Assembly: GCF_901709675.1 (NCBI RefSeq) | Contig: NC_051098.1 | Location: 13,051,918-13,115,917, forward strand | DNA: 64,000 nucleotides | DNA from: Syngnathus acus | Taxonomy: Eukaryota > Chordata > Actinopteri > Syngnathiformes > Syngnathidae | Reading direction: 5' to 3' | Notes under the pieces: model-generated | Database searches by the model: none | What the model was told of the DNA's origin: nothing | The model's input: only the letters and a program-made list of their open reading frames with translations | Position numbers and translations under genes: made by a program | In this document: piece after piece, positions 26,301 to 40,492 of the stretch | Layout: each line of letters begins with the position of its first letter | Numbering within the stretch: position 1 is the first letter of the stretch

Positions 26301-27770
26301 AATTTAGGCATGCCATATTCCCTGTGCCTTCCTTCCTCTTGTTGGTATTTTACTTCACTTTACGTCTTTCGCAAGACCTTACATACCTTAGAAACAATAA
26401 ATCCAATTTGAAAACAGCAATAGCAACCACGTGAAATGTAAAGCCCAGGGCTGGCTCGGGGCAAACAAGTGGAAAAGCATCGTCTGATTCCGAAGCTTCC
26501 ACTCGACTCTGTGATGAATGCTAACAGCCACCCTGTCATACATATCTGCGGCTAATAGCGGCTTCGGTATTCATCAGCCGGCTCATCTCCCCTAAGACTC
26601 CGTGTGGAGAATATACGCATTCCCGCCGTGTTCTCTGTGAACCCCCAGCAGCGCAAAATCAGCCCATCTGCAATCACAACAAGCAGACGATATCAAAAGA
26701 GAAACACTACAATCGCTGCGGGAGCGAGTCGGGAGGGCGGAGGCTGCTTAAAACCAGGCCGCCATTGCTGTTATTTTCCAACTAGATGACACTTGTGCCA
26801 ATAAAGTCGGCGGGTGGACTGGCCAATGGATTTTTTTTTTTGCAAGAAAATACTTTGTCATCTGCGTGATGTCGGAATAAAAAGACCCACGACTATTTCT
26901 GGGCTGGACTGCGAATAGCAACAACCTTTTTCTGCGATACATCCGAGTATTTAAGTCCCGCAGGAGTTGGGTGCTGTTATTGTGCATTAAAAGCATTTCA
27001 GGATCTCAGCGCCATGAATTGCCTCTTTGTACTCTAATGCGCCGACTCATTTGTTTGTCTTTTACAGATGCGAGAGTTGTGAATGACGAGCGGATTACGG
27101 GCTTTACCGTAACTTTGCTGTAATTCCGCCTCTTTGTGCAGTTACTTTGCTCGGTCTGAATCTGGTTCTCACAGCTCCGCGGTCCTTAATAAAAAGGGAT
27201 CTTAATTGAATTTTAGTTTCTGATTAGGAAAGAAAAGGATGCCTATCTTAATGTCAAGCTAACATGCTAACAGGCGGAGATGACTTCACGTAGGAGTACA
27301 TCCAGAAGGGATTATTCAAATACGCTCGTTTAATATTCCGAGTCGGTAATGTCAGATTATTCCCCCGCCGTAACTTCGACCTTAGATTTACGATTCATAT
27401 TTATGGGGGGTTGTCAGGAGCCGGCGGCCTACGATGAATCAACAAGGCTTCAGCCACGGAGAGTTGCGTGATGTCGTAAATCAGTATCCAAAGCAGGCGA
27501 GGGAAAGAAATCCCACCTAGGTGTGCAAGAAGGAGCCAATTATGGAGTGAGTAACCTTCCCACTTGCACCGCATGCTGTGATCTGGGGGATTACCAGTGT
27601 GCCCTCCGGGGGTGCGCTGGATTAAAATTGTAATGTTGGATAGAATTTAAATATTGGCAAGGTGTCATATTAACGTGGCACTATAGCCGAGTAGTTTGAG
27701 TACATTTTATGCTCTCAAAATATTATGAATATTTAAAATATGTTTAAAAACATACGATGGGTTGTTTTGG

Positions 27771-28101
27771 GTGTGCCAACTCTGTCATGTTTGAAGTAGC
27801 GCATGGTATAAAAGATATATGGGAAATCACATTCCATGATATATATTGATGTAAAATTTTTACATTGTTTAGTGTGTTGAGTAGTTGAATAGTGGTCCGC
27901 CAATTCTGTTGCTGGCTTGATGGAGTTGTGTAGCTATTCTGTGTCAGTATCAACACAAAATTGCAAGTTGGAGTTTGTTGCAATTCATTTTGGGTCAGTT
28001 GGACTGTGTTGCCTTGGGAAAGTGGTGCGCCAACTCCCTCACGGTGTTCAAGAATGCGTGTGGTATAAAACATTTGCGAAATATTGTTCCCCGATGTAAA
28101 A
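27771..28101 (+). repeat. Diverged tandem repeat, period about 126 bp
   Basis: GTGTGCCAACTCTGTCA at 27771, GGTCCGCCAATTCTGTTG near 27894 and GGTGCGCCAACTCCCTCA near 28024 are evenly spaced. The first and third copies also share GCATGGTATAAAA/GTGTGGTATAAAA and end in GATGTAAAAT. The middle copy is more diverged. No coding sequence is seen. Confidence 0.6.
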
Positions 28102-29037
28102 TCAATACAGAAAGTCTAGTTTGTTTCCATATACTTTTGACTGACCGGATTATTTTGCCATTGGAGCTGAATTTACGAACCTTGTCGGAATGTTGAAAAG
28201 GGTGCGTCGGTTAAAATGTTCAGTAAAGGCTTCTTGCTCCCCGTGGTGCTTTTTACATGGGAAGGAGGCACGCATGGCAACAGCGTGTGCGCATGGATGT
28301 CTTTCAGGTCGACTTCTCGAAGTTGCGTTGGGATGCGGAGTTATTTTTAGCTACGGGAATGGGCTGCTTCCCATGCAATGTGTCAGGGGCAGCATCACGT
28401 TAAAGATTCAGTCAGATGGTCCTCAACACCGGGGGGCGCAGGGATGAGTTTGTACCCAGCGCTGGAAGGCGTGCGGGGAGGGGCGGGGGTGCGCTGGGTC
28501 ACGTGCTGACCTCATTGCGCGCACGAGTAGGCTTTAGGCTCGGCGGCATCACGGCCGCCGTAAACGGGAGACTGAGTGACTTATCTGGGAGGCGGCTTAC
28601 TGTGAAAAAACCAACTGACTTCCCCGACACAAATAAAGCAGAGACAGAAACGTTTTTCTTGATCCGTTCGTAAAATTGGGAGAGATTTAGTATTTTTATC
28701 CTTGGAAAAGGGAGCTGACATGCTTTGTTACGCTCGGCGTCTCCTCCCTGCACACCCGCTCCCCTTCCTACATCAGCTTCCAAATTGTGTAGCTAGAAAA
28801 GTCAGATTGGTGTTTTATTCATGTTTATTTTTTTAGCGGTTAATGTTCTTCTACCCCTCATTTGATTGGCATGTCAGCATACATGCAGATGACGTTCTGC
28901 CAATTAAAAAAATAATGGTTACGATGGTCAGCCAGATCAGACACCTGAAGAAAGTAATTTCCAGAAAACGTGTAAAAAAAAAAAATCTAAATCTTCCCAC
29001 AATCGTGCCATTAGATATTACACACTGTGCAAAGTCA

Positions 29038-29060
29038 ACAAATAAATAAATAAATAAATA
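29038..29060 (+). repeat. (AAAT)n microsatellite
   Basis: Five to six consecutive AAAT units within an AT-rich stretch of intron 1. Confidence 0.9.
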
Positions 29061-30657
29061 CATTTCCAAAAGTACAATTCTATAAACCACAGTAAGTAGA
29101 GGAACCTTAAGATGGAGACTTCCCACGTTGGGGGGGCTATTAAATGTCCAGTCTAGTCATTTTTTACGCTTGTGTTGATATGAACATTAGCCTCATAAAA
29201 GTCTCCCCACCACCTCCACCCACTCCCTTGGCCGTTCCAACATCGCAGCTGTCCAACTTCCTTCAGTGCTGCATTAACTCCTGCTGGCTGGAAGCAGATG
29301 CCGGCGGGAAAACAAAGAAGGGGGGTTACTGTCGTTACGTAGGTGGTGATGAGAAGGGCGAGGGAGGGTTAATAACGCTACTCAAGAGGGTCAGCGATGC
29401 CGTCTCCAGGTGTGCTTGAGCACACTTGGACTTCTTTTGTCGCCCGTCCCGCCTTTCACATGGGGTGACACAAAGAACGTTTTAATACACACCGCAAAAA
29501 GAAAGGAGCTCCTGTCCCCACATGAGACACTCTTTGAGGGACAGATAAAAAAAATAAAATAAAATCAAGTCTTCAGGTGCTGTACGAGTCACATCACTTC
29601 AAACCAAAAAGGCTGCAGACTCGGCGGCTCTTTTCTGGCAAGTGCACTTTGTAAGACTTGTATTTTTTGTGTGGGTCTGCTCACCAAATGGAACCATTTT
29701 TATGCATGGCTGTTTTTATAAAAACAAAATTGTCTCTTTCATACCTCAGCACTTCAAAACGATGGTACCTTTTGTTGGAGAGTTCAGTTATTTTTGTAGC
29801 CTTAAAAGCAAAAACATTGCGCAGAAACAAAAGGGCATTACTCTGAGAAGCTGCGTCACGGAACATAACGTCAAAGTTTCGGTTGCTCCATCCCGCATAA
29901 ACGTGCATGTTTGGGCAACAACGTGAGCTGAGTGGGTCGAAGGAGCGGCTGACTGATAAAATAGTTCAATCCAACACTCTATTTGGATGAACCCCAAAAA
30001 ACGCCCTCACCGCTCCCATCAATTATGGCGCGCGCGGCTCACGAGGAATTGTCCGCAGGTCAGCGGCAAACGTCGATATCGCTTACTACCGTTGCCTCTC
30101 GGCTGCTTATCGACGTTCATTTCGCGGTGGCCTCCTGTAGGTATTAAAGCTTTTATGGCGCGTCTATTAGCAATGAAGCATTTCACAACGGATCGCTGCT
30201 GCGTTTAACAAGATCTTCACACATCATTAAAAGTGTTGCGTTTGCTTTTTTCTAAATGTAAAGCTTTAATTTTACTGAAGAATAGCACTTAATCTATAAA
30301 TTGACCTCACAGCAGCCATGATTATTAACGGGGAAGCACTTCATGTGCAACATGCTAGCTAAACCCGGCCTGTGCTTACTCGTGAACCCATCAACAAAAT
30401 TATGAAATGGGAAACGCCGAGACAGGGCGTGTCTGAGAAATAAACAAAAGCACTGACACATGCCCAAGGCTTTCTGAATATAATTGAATTGAATATATTA
30501 TCGTTTGTATTTTTACATTGAAGTACTTTTGACAGTTTGCTGCTTTTTTTTCCCTGATAAAATCTCTTTTTAACCAGTTTCTTTTCGTCTGCACAAGTAG
30601 AGAGTGTGGGTACTTTTTCTGCCTCCACTTGAGCACCCGGAAACACATATACTATGA

Positions 30658-30675
30658 GGGGGGGGGGGGGGGGGG
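30658..30675 (+). repeat. Poly(G) run of 18
   Basis: Eighteen consecutive G, the longest G homopolymer in the window. It can form G-quadruplex structure and is a likely sequencing trouble spot. Confidence 0.95.
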
Positions 30676-33000
30676 TGAGAAAGTGCGAGTGGAGCAGTTC
30701 TCAACACAACAGCTGCGCTGGAATTGTTGTCATTTAGCACCGGGTTCCGTTTTGCTTCAAGATCTCTGTTGACTTAGTCAATTCCCATCAGGCAGGTAGC
30801 GAGCCACCTTTGTCCTTAAAACGTCACTATAGGTGCAAAATCAAGTTTGTTTAAATATGAATGTAAATTTAATACAACTTTATTGAATTATTGTGTTTAG
30901 CCTGAACTCAACGCGTAATGTTTCACAATAGCTTGTTTAGGCTGTGGTTTAGGTACCACTAGAGGGAGCCCAAGTGCGAATCATATCTTTCATCTCAGTG
31001 GAAGAAGACATTTTGTAGTAGTGGTAAATATAACTACAAAAGAGAACATGGAGAAAATATTTTTTGAAAAGTTATTTCTACAGGTACGAGTTAATTTTTC
31101 ACAACTAGAAATTTCTTCAACTATCGTTTCTACAAAGAGTTAGTAATCGTAAAAATCAAGAGTAGGATCATATTTTTTTTGCAATCCGCGATAGCTCCGT
31201 CTCGACCCCTTCTGTGATTTCATCGCGGTATCCATCAGTAGACGTCAGACAGAGGCCTTCCCCGTCCTCCTGACAAAGAGTGCGAGCGTTGTACGACATC
31301 ATCTATCATCCCGCCGCCTTTGTTCAGCATCCTGTCTGATGCGGGCGCTCGCAGCCAGCGTCGGCTTGGCATTCAGCATGACAGGCGGCCGCAGATGCAA
31401 AATGACAGTGACAAAAAAGGGGAGGGGGGGGGAGGCTGACAGCGCTGTTTTCTATAGAGGCCGGGGGGCTCGGCGGGACTTACGGGGCCCGCCGTCAGAT
31501 TATGTCGGCGTTCCTGACACCCCCGACTGTCACCGGTTTGATGCCCAAGACGCGCTTTGAAACGTACATGGAAACCCTGGCCGTGTTCTCTATGATTGAA
31601 AGTGCTTCAAAAGCTTCAATTTGTTGGGAACAAGCTGCCGCCTCGCACTTCTTAGCGCCGTATATCGAGGGGAGAATATAAAGGAGGGCACCTTTTTTTT
31701 TTAATATATAAATATATAATGAAACCCATTTTCCACCCGGTGGCACAATACAGCCGAGTGGCTGGTTTGGATCAGATTAGGGATGTAATAGTTACTATGT
31801 ATTTGTCATTACAGTTAGCTTTAATTTCTTTTTAACTTTTGTTGTTTCAATTTTCTTCATTTTAATCACATTTTATAGCAGGTTTATTAGTTTTAATTAT
31901 TTTTTTTGTTAAATTTTGATTGGTTTTAGCATTAAGTGTTTTCAGAAAAATATCTGGAGCCGATACGTGTAGTTCAATGTGTATTTCGATAACTGCGCTA
32001 ATATTAGCACGCGTACAATCCGATTTCCATTTACAGTTCCGTTTTCCATCAGCATCCTTCCTTTCAATCGAAGCATATCTAATTCTGTGTGTGACGCAGA
32101 TACAGTGGCGTTCTTGTGGATTCTCCTCACGATTGCCTCCACTCAAGTGTCTGCATTGGAGTTTCGCTTGGATCCATTTCCCCTCTTGTCTTTTGTTGAA
32201 AATGCGACACAGTATGCAAATGTAGTGTTAGAAAACTGCAGGTTAGCGTTGGCTCATTTGCAAACTTGTCATTCTGGCTGGCTCCCTTCTGTCAGTTTGT
32301 CAAGGCTTTGTTTGGGATTCGCGTGAAGGTTGTTAGCTTGTTAGCTTACAGGATCACTCCTAGTTCCATATAACACATTTCTCAACATTCATTTCCTCAT
32401 TATTTTCTCTCTCTCTGGTGACATCTGGTCAGGGGAAACTGACTCATTATCGACAGGGTGCTCAACTTTCTCCTTTAGGGTGAAAGTTTGCGGTGTTTTT
32501 TTTTTTCCACACAGCCGCGTGTCTTATTATTTTTAGCAAGCACCTGGAGAGATGTGTCACCTGATGCTTGGCTTGTAAAAGCATCCTTCTGCTTTTTATC
32601 TGCCCATTTCATTGCGCCGCACAGCTGAAATTGCATCCACACATGTACGGCGCATTACATGATAGTCACACTACTATATAATGCGGCGAGTTCTGTAAGG
32701 GAAGTTAGCCAAGCGAGCAGAACTGGAATGGCCGTCCTGGGAGGGATGAATCCTACTAAGGCCAAGCAATAATGCGGCTTGCATGCTGTTAATAATGCTA
32801 TTACTATTACTTATGCCTGAAGTCGATTTGGATTTATGTCAGACTACTATAATAATATATATTGTAGTCGTGTATAATGTGACGTAAGCATGATATGAAC
32901 TGATTATTTTCATGGAGGATTTTAAAGGTCAGTGGATTAGATAAATGTTCCACTTTTGATTTAGTCCTGTTTTGTTTTTATCAGGCAGTCCATTTTAATA

Positions 33001-33045
33001 AGTGTTAAAACAATTGCACATTTATTTAGTGTTAAAACAATTGCA
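33001..33045 (+). repeat. 18-bp direct repeat, period 27
   Basis: AGTGTTAAAACAATTGCA occurs exactly at 33001-33018 and again at 33028-33045, separated by 9 bp of AT-rich sequence. Confidence 0.95.
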
Positions 33046-36000
33046 ACTGCTGCGCTAAAAAGACAAATGAACTTCAGTTTCACACAATTTACATCAATTC
33101 ACGCTTGTCATACGACTGAAAAAAAGAAAAACGATTGTTGACGTAAACGGCATAACGGAATAAATTGTCACATGTAAACAGTTGACCAGGAAAGTTTGAT
33201 TTCAACTGGAATGACAAAAACTTTCTGTAAAGTCGGCTAGGAACGGGCAATCCATAGATTAGCGTTAGTTATTAGCGCTAACATGAAGCTAGCTTAAGCG
33301 ATGTGGTTATTTTAAATCCCAGTAGTTTAATTCTCTTTGTATTATGTTTAGTTTGATGGTATAAACTTCATTTGTTAGTGGCAAAAACAGCTTGAATACT
33401 TTTTTTTTAACAATTGTTCACTATCCCCCGATCTGCTGCTTTCTCTAAAAAGAGCCGAGTTACTGCCGCCATACAGCGCCATCTGAAAAATCTTAATTGA
33501 AAAGTTAATTCGGTTGTTTCTCGAAACACCAATGTACGTATTCATCCGCAATTTCTGTGCTGGGAATAAACAAATATAAAATGTGAATCATTAGTCGTTG
33601 AAAAGTCAGGTGGCGCGGGTTTAATAGGAGCTCGCGGAAGCTAGCAAGGGCTTTGTTTGTGCAGCCGAACTCTCTGGGGGTTAGCGGCAGCGTGTTGGTA
33701 AAGGGCACAAAAACTGTTCTGGGACCACAGAGGCCGTTTAAGATTACATGTCGGCGGCGCATAGGTGAAAATAATTGGCTGTGTCACTGGCCCGTTCTCC
33801 GCCAAACCTTCATGTAATCAAGCCCCCCTGTCACACCTTGCTGAGTGGGTGTAAAAAGAGGTAGCGGCACCAGTTTGGTGCAATTAGAGGAGGGAGGCAA
33901 AGCTTCGAAGAGGTTGTGAAAGAGAGGAGCAGCAGTGTGACACTAAAGTGCAGCGGCGGACTTTGGGGAAATTATGAGGGGGCATGTTGGGGGCGGGGCT
34001 GTTCGAATGTGGGGTTGTGAACTGCGACAAATATTGACTGTTGCGGCGATTATGGTCAAAAGATGACAAAATGTTCATTTTTTTGCTCCTCATCATGAGC
34101 TCAGTAAAAGGTAATAAAAAGGGAAAGTATTGTATATAGTTTTCAGGACAAGGAAATGTTTATTATTGTCAATAATTAGTGTTTATTTAAGTAAAGGAGT
34201 TGAATTTTAACTTCAGTCTTAGCACATTTGTCACCTCTGGAATCAGAAGGTTAACTGAACCTTTTATTTCCGAGATGAGCTCAAGAACGTAGCTAATCAG
34301 TAGTTGGTGATGAATGCTTGGAAGTATGCAAAAGAACAGAGCGAGGGGGGGGGCACGTTGGATCCGGTTTGTGGAAATGCGACACTCCGGAATTAAGTCT
34401 ATTCCAGAAGTGGCAGCTTGCCAGAGGGTGTAAAAATGAGTGCGAATAGACTTTGTGCTGTTAATGTGCTGCTGCTACAAAAGGCGGCATGTGCCGCAGC
34501 CCTCATGGGAACTTTTCTTCGAGGTTGGTGTCATGTTTGTGGGTGGGAGGGGGCAGTGTGTGAGTAAGGGGTTGGAATTAAATTCAATGAATCCAATTAA
34601 GAATCCAATTTCGTTTTAATTTTGAAGTGTATGAACTGTTGGGAAATAACCAACACTGTAAACTGTGTTGAGCAGTTTTCTGTTTTTCCCCCCATTTCTT
34701 TGACAATAAATCAGACGGTTTTTAATGGAGTTGGCCTGTGTCATGCAAAAAAAAAAGAAATTGGTTTCTCCCTGAACTAGGGTGTGGCAACGCAAAGACA
34801 CACTGGAGAAGCCAAAACATGAGGCGTCTTGGAATCAGAGCGGTCTGTTGTGCTCCGTGTCGACTTTGCATTGCGGTTGTTTGCAAGTCTCCGTTGTTGT
34901 GTTGTTGCGGTTAGCGTTGGCACACCGCCGGACAGCCAACGCAACTCCGCTGCCTCAGCAGTTGCCATCAGGCCGGCAGTCAATTCGAGCGACAGAAAGG
35001 CAGTATGTGATTGAAAAAGTTGGCTAAAAACTCGCACGAGAGGTTTCTTCAGAGGCATGATTGCGCAATTTGTTTTAATATTTATTTAAATTCTCTACAG
35101 GAACAATGAGCCACGTTTTCAGCTGAGTTTTTGTAATGAATCGATTATTGAATCGTTTTTTGCAAATGTCTTCTGCCAAATATTGGAATCAGCACTGCTG
35201 CACTCGTCTTCTTCTTTTTTTACCCTTCGCCCTCAAGAATGCTACGTCGCTAAATTTTCACTGGCGGTTTTGAATAAATAATGGCGGGCGTGCATTTATC
35301 AGATGACGCTTCCATCTGCGACAGGCGGACAAGTCTGAGCTCGCCGCGGCCGACCCGCCAAACCGACTCTGCTGTCTCCTCGGATGAAACGATTACTCAT
35401 AATAACGATGACTGCTGCTGTTGTTCTTTGGGTGTCATTTTTCCACACCTTGACATTTGTTCCTTGTCAGCTCACAAGAAAAACGACCCCACCACCACAC
35501 ACACCCGCTGCTCCCCAACCATTTGGTGAACAAACCTGCTGCCATTTTGCTTATTTTAAATGCGAAGCACAGATTCTTGTCAAGATTCTTTTATTTTTTA
35601 TTTTTTTAAACATAAATTAAACTTATGTTCTCTCACAAATTAAAACACTAAGAAATAGCGGCGTTGTTTCTCGCTACTTTGCGCACGCATGTTGGCTCGC
35701 ACGCTGCGGTTCCGATAGAAGCAACAATCAAGCGGGTCAGAACCCACACACGGTTGCCGCGGCGCGTGCGGCTCTCTCATTTGTGTCGTGTCGCGGTCAA
35801 AGCCAAACGTGTGCAAATTATACGCCGGTGGGGCCAAAAAGCCAAAGCTGCGGCGTGGGCGAAGACGGCCGCACCCGCGCCAACGCCCCCACGCGAGTCT
35901 GGCTCAGCTGGGGGCCGCTAAACTGGTTCGCAGACGAGAGATTGCCGCATGCGTTGGAGTGTTTGTTGAGCGCGCGCGTCCATTAGGGATTTGTTTGCAC

Positions 36001-38867
36001 TCGGGAGCGTATCGAGAGTCTCATTCAAGCCCTGGCAAGTGATTAGCCAAGATGAGTTTGCACAAAGAATTGTGCATTTACGGCGGCTGTGACTTTGTTT
36101 TAATCTGCATCTACTTTATAGCAGCGTTCTCCAGGGACTCTGAATTTTTTATTTTTTTTTAAAGCTGAAAATAGGTTTTTCATATAAAGAAATGTCATGG
36201 CATTCAGGGGCAGATATGAATGTGAAATTGACATAACAGAGGAGTCCTGTAAGGTAGAACCTGGACCTCCCAAAAGCTTGAGAAGCACAGCTCCGAATGT
36301 TTGTGCGACCTAAATAAAAGATGGAAGCCTTTGAGGCTGACAAACGACAATTCAGCAACACACCTGCTTTTCTATCCCCGGCTCGGCTCCTCCTCCTCCT
36401 CCTCTACTCGGCTCCCCTCGTATCCCAGATGCGGCGAGCAGATGTGCCGCGGAGAGGAAGCGCTGCTGTGTAATGTGTGTGTAAAACAAATGAGAGGGGG
36501 CGCACATGTATTGTAATCCACACACGCACACACATATACACGCAACGCACATTTGATATAGTCATCCTGCCATATAATGGTGTTTGAGAAAGTACAAGCA
36601 ACACAGGAGCATGTCCATTCTTTTTTTTTTTTTTTTAACTCCCCCGAGCCGTAAAACAATAAGTCACAGGCACGCTGGCTTCAGATGAGGTCAATAAAGA
36701 GAGCCCGCACAACACACACAACCCCGGAGACGATATCATAAAGTAGTTGCTCTCAAACTGGAATCCTCAGATGTCCACGAGCCGGAACTTGTGAGCAGGT
36801 TCACTTGGCTTTCTTAGTTGGTACCTGGCCCGGACGACCTCGGCATTGTTATGTTTTGTCCGGAAAAGAACCTCAGTTGACATGAAAGCAGAGTAAACAG
36901 CCGGGAGTAAAGATAACATTGCACTGGGGAGGGCGCCGGGGTTTATACAAGACTCGGATGGAAGGAGGAAGGTCATTGTATTATCTGGGTGTACCTAATG
37001 CTGTGACCAGTGTTGTTGAGGCTTTATACTATATTTTGATATTTCACATTTGCACACAGATACATCGCAATGTAACGCGACGCATCTTCTTGTGCCGTCC
37101 TTTTAATTAGCTTAATGAATGCAGTCAGCTGTTTGGCCAGCGCGCGCCATAAATAAGGAATATATTTTCTTCCTATTCTCGTCTTCCTCCAGGAAATTTT
37201 CTGCTGCTTTGCTTCCATAATGCACTTCCACTGACGCTCCGATGAAAATTTCATGCACGGCACGCTCGCTTCAACACGTCCCCGACCCCCGCTCTCGCTT
37301 TGCCAGATGTTTCATCCTGCCTCTTTGCTGATCCGTCATGGCGGCCGTCTGCTTTTCGCTCTACGTCGGCAGGGGGCGACACGCTGAGAATTAAAAAAAA
37401 TAATTCCAATTGGCCGACCTTTGAAATCTCTTTTGGAAAAAATGTCAGCGCTTCTCTGAAATGCACTCGGCTCCACTCTGTATTTTTTTTTTACTTTATT
37501 TTTTTAATTAAAACAGATTAAAGGTGGCATCGACTTAATTACTCACTTTATTTCTGAGTACCTGCTGTGTCAAGGGCCTTTGCTTTCTTGCTTGCTTTTC
37601 ACATATCCGGCAAATTAAATCAAATTATTAGCTTTAGTTCTTTTTTAAAAATGTATCAAAACAAAGGTCTTGAATTTGTGTAAAAATTTTGATTCATATA
37701 TATATATTTCTTGTCTTTGCTAATTTAGCGTTCCGATTAAAGTGCACTCTCACAGTAGTCATTACTGTAATAGACATATGAATGTTAGATGCACGTTCCG
37801 CTTAAAACTAACAAACAGCCCTCTTTTTTTTTTAACTCTGATTAAAAAAAAAAAATAAAAATAGTTGCCTCCATTCATATCACAGATGGGAAATGTCTTG
37901 GCCTGTTTGAACATTCGGTACATGTCATGAATTCCCCGTCTTTGTCACGACTGTTATTTTTTCTGTCGACTCTGATAACAGACTTACCTAAGGAGCCTGT
38001 ATTGAAGTGTTTTGCTCACCAAAACAGCAGCACTCATTCATTTTCATTACATATAGTGGAATTCACTGTCCAGATGGAATATATTTGTACCTTCTCTGAA
38101 TATCTGCCGTTTTTAAAAGTGGATACATGTGAAGTGCAGGTGAAGTGTTGAATTTAATTATTTCTCTCAACAACGCAGGAGTATTTGCCAGCAAAGTGAA
38201 CACAGAAAAGTAAACACAAAAATAAAAAGGAAAGCGAACCGGAGGATTGTTGTCTAATAAAATCCGTCTCCGAGGAGCCAAAGCGTTCTTCTTTGCCGCT
38301 CTAGCTACCCACTTGATTGTCATGTTTTGTTGTGTCTCAGCCCAAATAAAGAAAAGTGAAGTCCGCTGAACTCTGAAGTAGGGCTCTGGTGGCTAGCCTT
38401 TTAGCTAATTGTTTACAAAATTGCCCTCTCGTCTAATTGCTTTTTGTCTATTGTGTTTTAGCTGAGTGTTTAGATGGTCTGGAACGTAAACTTTGGGAGG
38501 GATTAGCATACGCTACCGCTAAACTCTACAGGTTAGCTGCTTAGCGCAACTATTACTGAACTGTACTGTAGCGTGACGACGTAGTATATAGCTAACCATT
38601 TTGCGTCCAGTAAACATATTGCAGCCAGGCCTCGGCAGCCACTCTTGCTGAAGAACCACCATTTTATTTACTGAATGCTTTCAGACTAGATGGAATTTGA
38701 GCAGAGCCAGCCTGCATGTTTTTTCATATTCATTGAAAGAGAGTAGAACCTTTTTTTTCCCCATCCTCTCCGCTTAGATCTCAGCGGCCGCTCTAGTGAA
38801 TCATAGTTTGGATTAATGAGGTGTTGCGTGCTCACGCCAAGGACGTCTCTTTCTTTCTTTTTCGTGC

Positions 38868-38898
<31 letters not shown>

Positions 38899-39955
38899 TT
38901 CACAGAACTACCATGACAGTTAGTCTGATAGCTAGTGAGATAGTTTGAACATGAGGTTAGTTGGGTAGAAAGCTCATTGATCCTCTGAGTGAATTAGTTA
39001 GAATACATCAATATTTTATTGATCCTTTAGGGTGGAACGTTCACTAATTGACTGTTTAGCTAGTTAAATTTCTGTAGGTAGCTACAGTAAATAAATGTAT
39101 GATGATAAAGAAGTAAGCTCACATGTGAATGATCTTAAACTAAATGGACGAAGTAATAAGTGAGGGGCTTTCATTTTTTTTAACTCCGCAAAGAGCTCGA
39201 CGGCGATACGTCTTATTAATTATTTTCAAATGCCAGCGTGGCTAAAATAGAAATGTCAACTTGGCGCGTGTCAAATCATGGTAATGTGGGGTGAAAGCCA
39301 AAAGCCATCGCCTCTTTATTCTTAATAATTCATGCCGGTGTCGACATGAACGCTCTTCAGATTGTTTGCATCAAACAGCTGATTAAAAGTGCTACAAATA
39401 TTCTCTTGAAGTTTTGGCGAGTTCACTGGTTTTGATCTCATGATGATAACACTCATCTCGACTATGTTTATTTCAGCCAAGCGTTTCTTTTTTTTTTTCA
39501 TTATCAAGTTTTTGTGTTTGAGGCTTTTGTGCGACCCTGTGCGACTTTGTTCTTTTATTGCTTTCGCTTACGGGATTTTTTCTTTTCTTTCTCCAAATGG
39601 AAAAACTCAAGTTCTCCGTCGTCAAGGTCCTTTCATCTTATGATTTCGTTGTTGTTGTTTTCCAGCCTGGCTTTGACTTGTCTGCAGCGTCAGAATAGTT
39701 TTGTCTCCACTTTTCGGATCCTGCTGTATCTCATGAGAGATGCCTTGTTGATATTTAAACAAGGACACCAAGGTGGGGCGCTACATTAACAAACTCGCGT
39801 ATGTCACATCCGACCATGTAGAAGTCCCTTTGTATATATTACAATCTGTAATAATCAAATGATGTTGTCAGTGATTAATTACATCATCCAATACAAAACA
39901 AAAGTGAAATGACCTCGGAGAAAACGCCACCATCTGCCACTGATTCCGAGAGGTC

Positions 39956-40492
39956 TTATTTAGAAATGAAGCTGATTACAAAATAACCACAGGCTTGCAT
40001 CCGGTCGGTCACTTGCAAGCCGCCAATGTGTCAGTTGTCTCCGCCAAGCTTTTATTTCAACACGCTGCCTGCTCATTATAATCAGAGCCAGCACAACATT
40101 GGAATGTAAATGAGGCTGAGCTTTGATGGGAACGTCTAAATTTTTACCTGTGGCACGTGTTGACTCGGAGGCTACGATGATTTTGACTTTTTATTGATAT
40201 TGATTTTAGTTAGTTCATTAGTTGTCGTTTGTTAGTCACCTCATGCATTCCGAATTTTGCTCGAGTGAATGTGGACGCGCTACAAACACCGCTGGCGGGG
40301 TTTATTCCCCAGCTAAATCAATTATGAAAGCAGTTATTTAGAAAAGCAGCTGATTGCAAAATAACTATGTGAGGTTTGCGACCCGACAATTGCAACAAAA
40401 AATGTGCCAGTTGTCATTGCTGGGCTGCTTTTTCAATGTTAGCTTGCTTAGAATCAGCGCCGGCAGAAGAGTAGAAAGTACTGTAAATTCTT
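39956..40492 (+). repeat. Two diverged direct copies of about 155 bp, offset about 378 bp
   Basis: Copy 1 (39956-40110) and copy 2 (40334-40492) align in order. TTATTTAGAAATGAAGCTGA pairs with TTATTTAGAAAAGCAGCTGA, then ACAAAATAACCAC with GCAAAATAACTAT. AATGTGTCAGTTGTC pairs with AATGTGCCAGTTGTC, and AATCAGAGCCAGCA with AATCAGCGCCGGCA. The sequence between the copies is different. This is an old segmental duplication or two insertions of an unnamed repeat. Confidence 0.75.
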
